A program made the translations under genes and the position numbers. Below the pieces are notes generated by a model. It was not told where the DNA came from. It did not search any database and saw only the letters and a program-made list of their open reading frames with translations. A stretch of 64,000 nt of DNA from Ustilago trichophora (taxonomy: Eukaryota > Basidiomycota > Ustilaginomycetes > Ustilaginales > Ustilaginaceae), in assembly GCA_900323505.1 (NCBI GenBank), contig OOIN01000016.1, forward strand, positions 682,001 through 746,000, given 5' to 3'. Shown here in pieces: positions 57,354-64,000 of this stretch (its first letter is position 1; every line of letters starts with the position of its first letter).

Positions 57354-60300
57354 AAGTAGCCGCAAACAGGACGCCAATGGATGCCGCGATGGCGACACCC
57401 AGCGAACAATGAAACTGTCGTCGTGCTTCAGCTGAGACGATACGATGGATGTATGCGCGTCATCAAGTTGACAAGATAGGTAGAGACTGGATTTGTCGAG
57501 CGCTCTTTGATCAAACTGAATGCGCTGGTAATGGTGATGATGGTGGATGATCAGCGGTGGATGGTTGATGAGTGCTGCAAACACACCGACTGTACGCGTG
57601 ACGATCGACAAGCAGAGGACGACACTGTGGCGATGGATGTATGCGCTTACGTTCCTGGCTGCTGGTGAGAGAGGCTGGACCGTCTCGAGACAGGAAGGAG
57701 TTTGCCTGACGACATGAGGAGACAACCGAGGATTGCAACTGATCTAGAAGCTACGCACCGTGCAACAGCAGTGTAAGACCTCGCTGGCCTACCAAAGCTC
57801 TGCAAAGCTGGTTGACGACAGAGGAAGAAGAGTAGGGATGAAGTCGTGTATCGACAGGCGAGAGCTGCCTCCATGTCCCAACGGAACGGGAGGGTGAAGA
57901 GTAGCCAAGCGCGAGTCGACACGTTTCCGAACTATAAAGAAGGTCAGCAGTTGTGCACGAAGCTGGAGACAATGGACGATAGAAAATGAATCGGTCACGG
58001 AAAGAGGAGCGGTGCAGTGTAGAGTGTGAGTGTGTGTTTTTGTCTCGCCAACTAGTCGGACCGGAAGCTCTGAGGGCGGGAAGCTGCTTCTCACGACTGT
58101 CGAGCGAAACTCGTCGCGGTGCTGAATCGCCTCAGGTCTGTACTGTATGAAAGAGCAATCGTAGCAGCGCCAACACTCCGATGACCTGGGTTTAGGGCCA
58201 TTGGAAGCTTGCGGGACTAGAGCAGGCAGAATGCGAACCAGTCGGGAAACTGACGATCCGGTCTGCAGAGACAGGCTAAAGTGATTTCGGCTGCGGTACC
58301 AGTACCAGATGTCTATCACGAGACGTGTACGCATACGGCCATTGTCTGAAGCAGCAGCTGAGAAAGAAGGGAAAGGGCGAGGGGGAGGAGAGGATCGAAG
58401 AGCCGAGGTCAGGACGGAAGGAAGGGAGAAGGAGGGAGAGTTTGAATGGATGAACGGCGGAACTTGGTCAAATTCCTGCGAGTTGTCGAGAACAATGGGG
58501 AAAAGTCGCGCACGATGTCCCAGTAGCGGTGTGAGCATGAACGCGAATGCCGCCGAGAACTGGGTGTGAGACGGCACTCAAAGGGGTTTCTATTGTTAGC
58601 CATTGAGCCGAAGCCGGAGGCATCTTGAGCAGCGAAGGCTGCAACGTCTGTCCAAATAGAAGAAAAGCTGGAAACAATAGCAAGGCCAGTTCGTTCCGAT
58701 TCGACAGCGAAGCAAACCAGAGTAGTCATGACAATATTGGACGTCTTTTTGCTGTAGCAGCGTGGCAACAGAAACAATACTATGACTAGCACTCTTGAAA
58801 CACGATAGCTGAACGAGGATGAGCAAGCGTTGCGCCACTGAGGCCTTACCTTGGTTAAGGAGAAGGATGCGAAGACGGGGAATGACGACCAAGGCAAGCC
58901 TCGACTTGGACAACAAGGCACGAGCTGTCAAGGACGATAAAGCGTGGCGCTGTTTCTACCGTGGCAAGAAGGAAAGCACCGCTACTTTGTCTGTGACAGG
59001 ATATCATCCTCATTGCGAGCTGGTTATGCTGCGAGACACCGAGATGACCATACTGTTGAATCGCCAAGGAAGTTACCTTGACGATGTCTTCGAACAACTC
59101 TGAAAGTGTGAGCTGAAGAGCATGACTTTCCGCGCCTGAACGTATATGAGAGGCCTTGGCGTTTCTCAGCATGCAAAGCCAGGTTTCACAGGCTGATCAA
59201 AGAGCCCGGAGCCGATCTGGGACCGGTCCATCGTTAAGGCTTCACGAACGGTTGTCTGATGAGGACGACAAGCTCTGTGGGAAACTGTACCCAGAACTCG
59301 GGCCGTATCTCACCCTCGGGCCAGAGGACTCGTAGCCGAGAGCAAGGAGAAACTTTCTTTGAGTCTGCTTAAACATCAACGTACTGTACTGTATGCCGAA
59401 AGATGCGTCAAAGCTACGAGCATGGCGGAAGGAGGACACCGGACCTTTCGGTCTTTTATCGGATCTTGGACACACCAGACGAGCTTGGACCGAGAAATGA
59501 GCGAGTGGTTGGGAGAACTTGGACACGGACCCTGACCTCGAAGCGCTTCACTACGACAAGAAGAGCCACTCCAACGCTGAAGATCTATCGCACTCACCTT
59601 TGAGAGACGGACAATGAAGCTCCGTTGTGTTGGTCGGAAAGACAAGGCAGCTAGCAAAATCGATCGTGATATGATCTTGTTGTTGAAGGATCTGAGAGAC
59701 ACGGGGATGACGGTCAATGCTCTTACCGTCATACCCTTTTCGCCAACGGATCGGCCAGACTCCGAATTGGCCTTGTCCCCGTCAGCCTTACAGGTCCAAG
59801 CAGGAGAATCGCCTACCGTTCACGCGCTCAAGTAAAAAATCCTCGCTTGCTGCTCACAGTCTGCCTGTTCCGAATTTAGGTGCAAGAGAACGACCAGCTC
59901 GAGAGCGTATCACCGACTCTGAATCACAAGGCAGCAAATCTGACCGATTCCGATACTGACATGTGCGCTCTTGCTTGTCGCCAAGGCAGTACAGCGGCAG
60001 CGTCTCATGGCTGGTCGTTTTGGTGACTTTTCGAGCGGTGAAGGGCTGGCCAAGTGTCCGGCTGTGTGACGTTGCCGGAACCGCCGATTTAATTCTAAGC
60101 CAAGCGTTTGCAGAATGCGAGTCTCACGCGGCGTCCTGCAATTCTCGTTACGAGGCACTTCAGACTCATGCGGCAGCTCGTTTAGACAAAGAGTTTGCAA
60201 ACATCATTCGCTCGAGGACGACTGATAGGACGTACTGACTCGGTGACAGTTGCTGTCCGCAGCGAAATGGGTCACGAAGCTCGAGCTTCTCTTGTGCTGG

Positions 60301-60497
60301 CTTGTAGCCGGACTCGACTCTCCAAGAATAGCTGCCATCACGATCGGTGAATGTTCGGAAATTCGGGAAGCGGAGCGTTTCACATTGAGCTCGAAAAAAG
60401 TGCATCCTAGGCAAAAGGGTCTTTGGGCTTGATAAAAGAATTCAGAAGCCCGACATTGTATCGTCATATGCTTACGATGAGATGCCGAGAGCGTACG

Positions 60498-60586
<89 letters not shown>

Positions 60587-63186
60587 AAAAACATCTGACC
60601 TGAACATGGCGTTCTTGCCTTCAGTCTTAGAGACCACCGAGAGTCTGCCTTTGTCTTATCTTGTCTTGCCTTGGCAATCGTGAGCAAGCACCTTTTGCTG
60701 AAGCTTTGTGAGAGAGGGTTGAAATGCTGTCTCGCTTCTACATGATCCGATATGTGCCCTGGAATGCGAAAGGATGAGCAAATCACATCCGACAAGACGC
60801 CCTGGAGCCAATCGAGACGGATGTTTGGAAGGAAGAGGACGGGAACAAGGTTTGTGCATGCCAGACCCAAGTTCAGCCTCGTGTGTTTCAGCGGAAAAAA
60901 AAGTGGTACTGTACAAACAGGGTTCTGCATCGAGCCAACACATTTTCAGCAGAGCCGTCGAATAGTTGCGTTACTCGCTGCTCGTTCTGTCACCGATCGG
61001 GACCATTCGCGGCAACCTAGCGTGCCCAACCACACAGCAGGCGAGATAGTAGCATACTCCTGCCTCAACAGCGACTCAACGTCTTCGACCCTACCCTCCA
61101 ATATCAACACGGCATCATTGGCTGATCAACGAGCCGGGGAAATTGAAGTTCAGAGAATGTTGCAGTCGTTTCCGCGGGAAAGAAGTTGCTTCTTCAAATG
61201 CCGTTTTGGTTGAACGACAGAGGACAATTGCTACACAGTGGAGACAAGCAAGCCGTCACGTTGTGACAGGCGAAACGTACCACAAGGCAGGGCCATTGTG
61301 CTTTCCACACATCTCGCATTGGAAGTTTCTAGCTCTTCAGGCTTGGGGCATTCCCTGATCCCCTCGCCTCGTCTGTCCTCACTTTGCTTCTCCTTTCGGA
61401 GTGTAAGGAACAAAAGAAAAAAAAGAAAAAGAAAAAGAGGAGCTGAGTGCCAAAGTTGGCATCACTTCCCAGGCAACTGTCTTGTTTGTTTTTGTAGATT
61501 TGGCTTGTCCTATAGGGCTGACTCTCTGTGCGACCCGAGAATTCGGGTTTGCGTCGCCAAACGCAGCAGCTGCCCGGCCGGAGCCTTTTTTTTTCTCTCT
61601 TTTTTTTGTTTTCTTTTTTAGGATTCAGCGTTTCCCTGCAGATCGGACAGGCCAAAGTCGCGTGTTTCCCGTCGCTTCTTTTGTTGAACCTTGTTCCTGT
61701 ATCTCTCTCTCTCTTTCGCAGATGGGCAAAATTCATTTCCCTCTCTTGGCATCGCATTGGAACACAAAGCAGCGCGCCAAGGAAGAACTTCCCCCACACC
61801 CGTTGGAGCCGTTTCTCGCTTAGCTCTAGTCTTATCTCTCCATCGGGATCGTCATCTATGTTTTCCCGTTTTTCCCAGTTGCGGAGTCCGTGGACCTGTG
61901 ACAGTCATCCTCCGGCCGGTCCGAGTCGCCGTATTGGAATCAACACAGACAGGTGTGTTTGTCAGAGAAAAAGAATTGAGAGGCAAAAGGGGCTGGACCC
62001 TCGTTGCAAATCACGCAGCCAAGATTGTGTCTTGTCTTTCTCGTCAAGGCTTTCCTCCCCAAAGCTAGTACAGAAACAGGCCAATCCGGCTGCATCTGCA
62101 ACTCTCTTAGATCTCTAGAGCATGGGCAGATTCTCGAAGCGACCTTTCAGACATGAAAGCTTTTCCTCGACGTGCTGCCTCCCCGTTGATTTGCTGTAGC
62201 TCGCCTATGCTGTTTGTGCCGCTACACCTAAGCCATGCCGCTTGCAAAGCGTCGAACGATGTTGTTTTTATCAGCCCGTGTTGACCGTAACGCTAGCTCA
62301 AACACTGCAATCCCCGGCATCATCACCGTCCCGATCCCGACCCATTGCTCCTCTGAGAACTACTTGCAGATATCGTTGAACTCAGCCAGGTCTTTGTGCC
62401 TCGACCGTACATACAACCGGGTCAGAGCCGCATACTGAGCCACAGCATCTACGCTCGAAACTCCCCGCGCATGAACCTTATCGACGAGGCCAGCTTGTCT
62501 GAGTCTTTTCCTCTTGCCCCTTTCTTTCTGTTACCGGGAATCATCACCTCTTCTTCCATTTCAGACCCCGGTAGCTACTCCGCCCTACGTTACCAAGGTC
62601 TTCGCCCATCATTCTACGCAGCGGGGGGTACGGTAGCTCAAATCTCTTGCCAAGGCACTTTGCACTCGTCGGCGAAGCGAGAGGCCCTCTTTCCAGAAAG
62701 CCACCTGAAGAGAGAGAGAGATTGCCGAAAGCCCGACTGAAGTACCCTGCATATGCCGAGTTGATGGAGAGTGATGCCCATATACGTAATTAGCTTTCCC
62801 GTACAGCGGAGTGATGTGCTCCTATCGTGGCGGCCTAACCTCTCGACCTCTGATTTGCTGCCTCGGCGAATCTCATGGCTGCGTCAATTTGGGTTTTCGC
62901 CTTCGTCACTCCGGATCAGCCGAGCTGAGTGGAACTGAACCGTGAGTGCGGCGCTGCTCTTCTTCTGGGGGCTGCCGTTTTACATCGCAGCTCGTTGATC
63001 ATCGTTGGAGAGAATCGGCCCGATACACATCCATGATCTTGGATCGGATCGGATCGAGCTTAGATCACACGCACATCGGAACTCTATCGGGCACATGAAT
63101 CTCGTCCATGGTAACAGCTTTCATCCATGCAAAGAGCGGTGTTCCTAGTGAAAAGTGCTACATAAACATATCTTGACCTTAACTTC
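57354..63186. other. 5.8-kb interval without a recognised gene
   Basis: The longest gene-free stretch in the window. The left end (57354-58600) probably holds the promoter and leader of the Zn2Cys6 gene; an open minus frame at 57789-58577 is Ser/Arg/Leu-rich and has no domain. Short frames elsewhere (for example 58819-59103 plus and 61528-62118 plus) show no similarity that I recognise. It includes an 87-nt A tract at 60498-60584, purine-rich patches near 61410-61440, TACTGTA words near 58140 and 59381-59395, and a GATCG-type repeat near 63040-63060. No tRNA, snRNA, LTR or transposase was recognised. Confidence 0.5.
60498..60584 (+). repeat. Homopolymer A tract, 87 nt
   Basis: Uninterrupted run of A, the longest homopolymer in the window. 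It is preceded by GAGAGCGTACG and followed by GGAAAAACATC. No clear target-site duplication or 3' end of a retroelement was identified next to it. Confidence 0.9.

Positions 63187-64000
<814 letters not shown>

Noticed and set aside
57354..57725. N-terminal extension of the Zn2Cys6 protein
   Set aside because: Begins with TTG and lacks similarity; the ATG at 57353 precedes the zinc cluster at the usual distance.
57789..58577. Minus-strand frame of 262 codons upstream of the Zn2Cys6 gene
   Set aside because: No domain or recognisable protein, Ser/Arg/Leu-rich, and located where the leader and promoter of the transcription factor should be.
60498..60584. A tract as the tail of a recent retrotransposed copy
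   Set aside because: No recognisable source gene upstream, and no target-site duplication was visible around the tract; other A/T tracts in the window occur without retrocopies.
63040..63060. GATCG-rich stretch with GCTTAGATCA resembling part of U2 snRNA
   Set aside because: Only about ten bases match and the rest of the conserved U2 5' domain is absent.

Overview
This window looks like nuclear DNA of a smut fungus (Ustilaginomycetes, Ustilago/Sporisorium type). The genes are long and mostly intron-free. The few introns are short (85-159 nt in coding sequence) with GTAAGT/GTATGT donors. Intergenic regions are rich in homopolymer and dinucleotide tracts, and a 5S rRNA gene stands alone. The strongest clue is a cytoplasmic dynein heavy chain gene that stops inside AAA4. 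That split heavy chain (dyn1 plus a separate dyn2) has been described in Ustilago maydis. Species assignment is inference; several smuts could fit.

Layout: a CHMP7/Chm7-like ESCRT gene runs off the left edge (minus strand), divergent from a DHX35-type DEAH helicase. Next come the pH-signalling calpain RIM13/PalB (minus) and the spliceosomal kinase PRP4 (minus). After 2.2 kb without a recognised gene there is a three-unit polyubiquitin gene, convergent with the 9.6-kb dyn1 ORF. Then follow a secreted alpha/beta-hydrolase-fold protein with a substituted nucleophile, PET100, a divergent SDR, a spliced LMW protein tyrosine phosphatase, an AT-hook protein, mitochondrial DnaJ (MDJ1), a large GYF-domain protein, an RPD3-type deacetylase, VMA7 (three exons) and a membrane-anchored alpha/beta hydrolase.

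The right part is more accessory in character: an MFS drug/H+ antiporter-type transporter, a 5S rRNA gene, a cytochrome P450 and a Zn(II)2Cys6 transcription factor with one intron. These are followed by 5.8 kb without a recognisable gene, which contains an 87-nt A tract. The window ends in the 3' part of HEM2 (ALA dehydratase), whose last coding exon is only 27 nt.

Most genes are unrelated housekeeping genes. Possible functional groupings are DHX35 with PRP4 (spliceosome), CHM7 with RIM13 (both ESCRT-III linked), and MFS/P450/transcription factor (a possible small detoxification or metabolite group; inference only). Starts were placed at ATG codons. Several longest open frames begin with TTG or GTG, and these were trimmed. 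UTRs and UTR introns are predictions from sequence signals.
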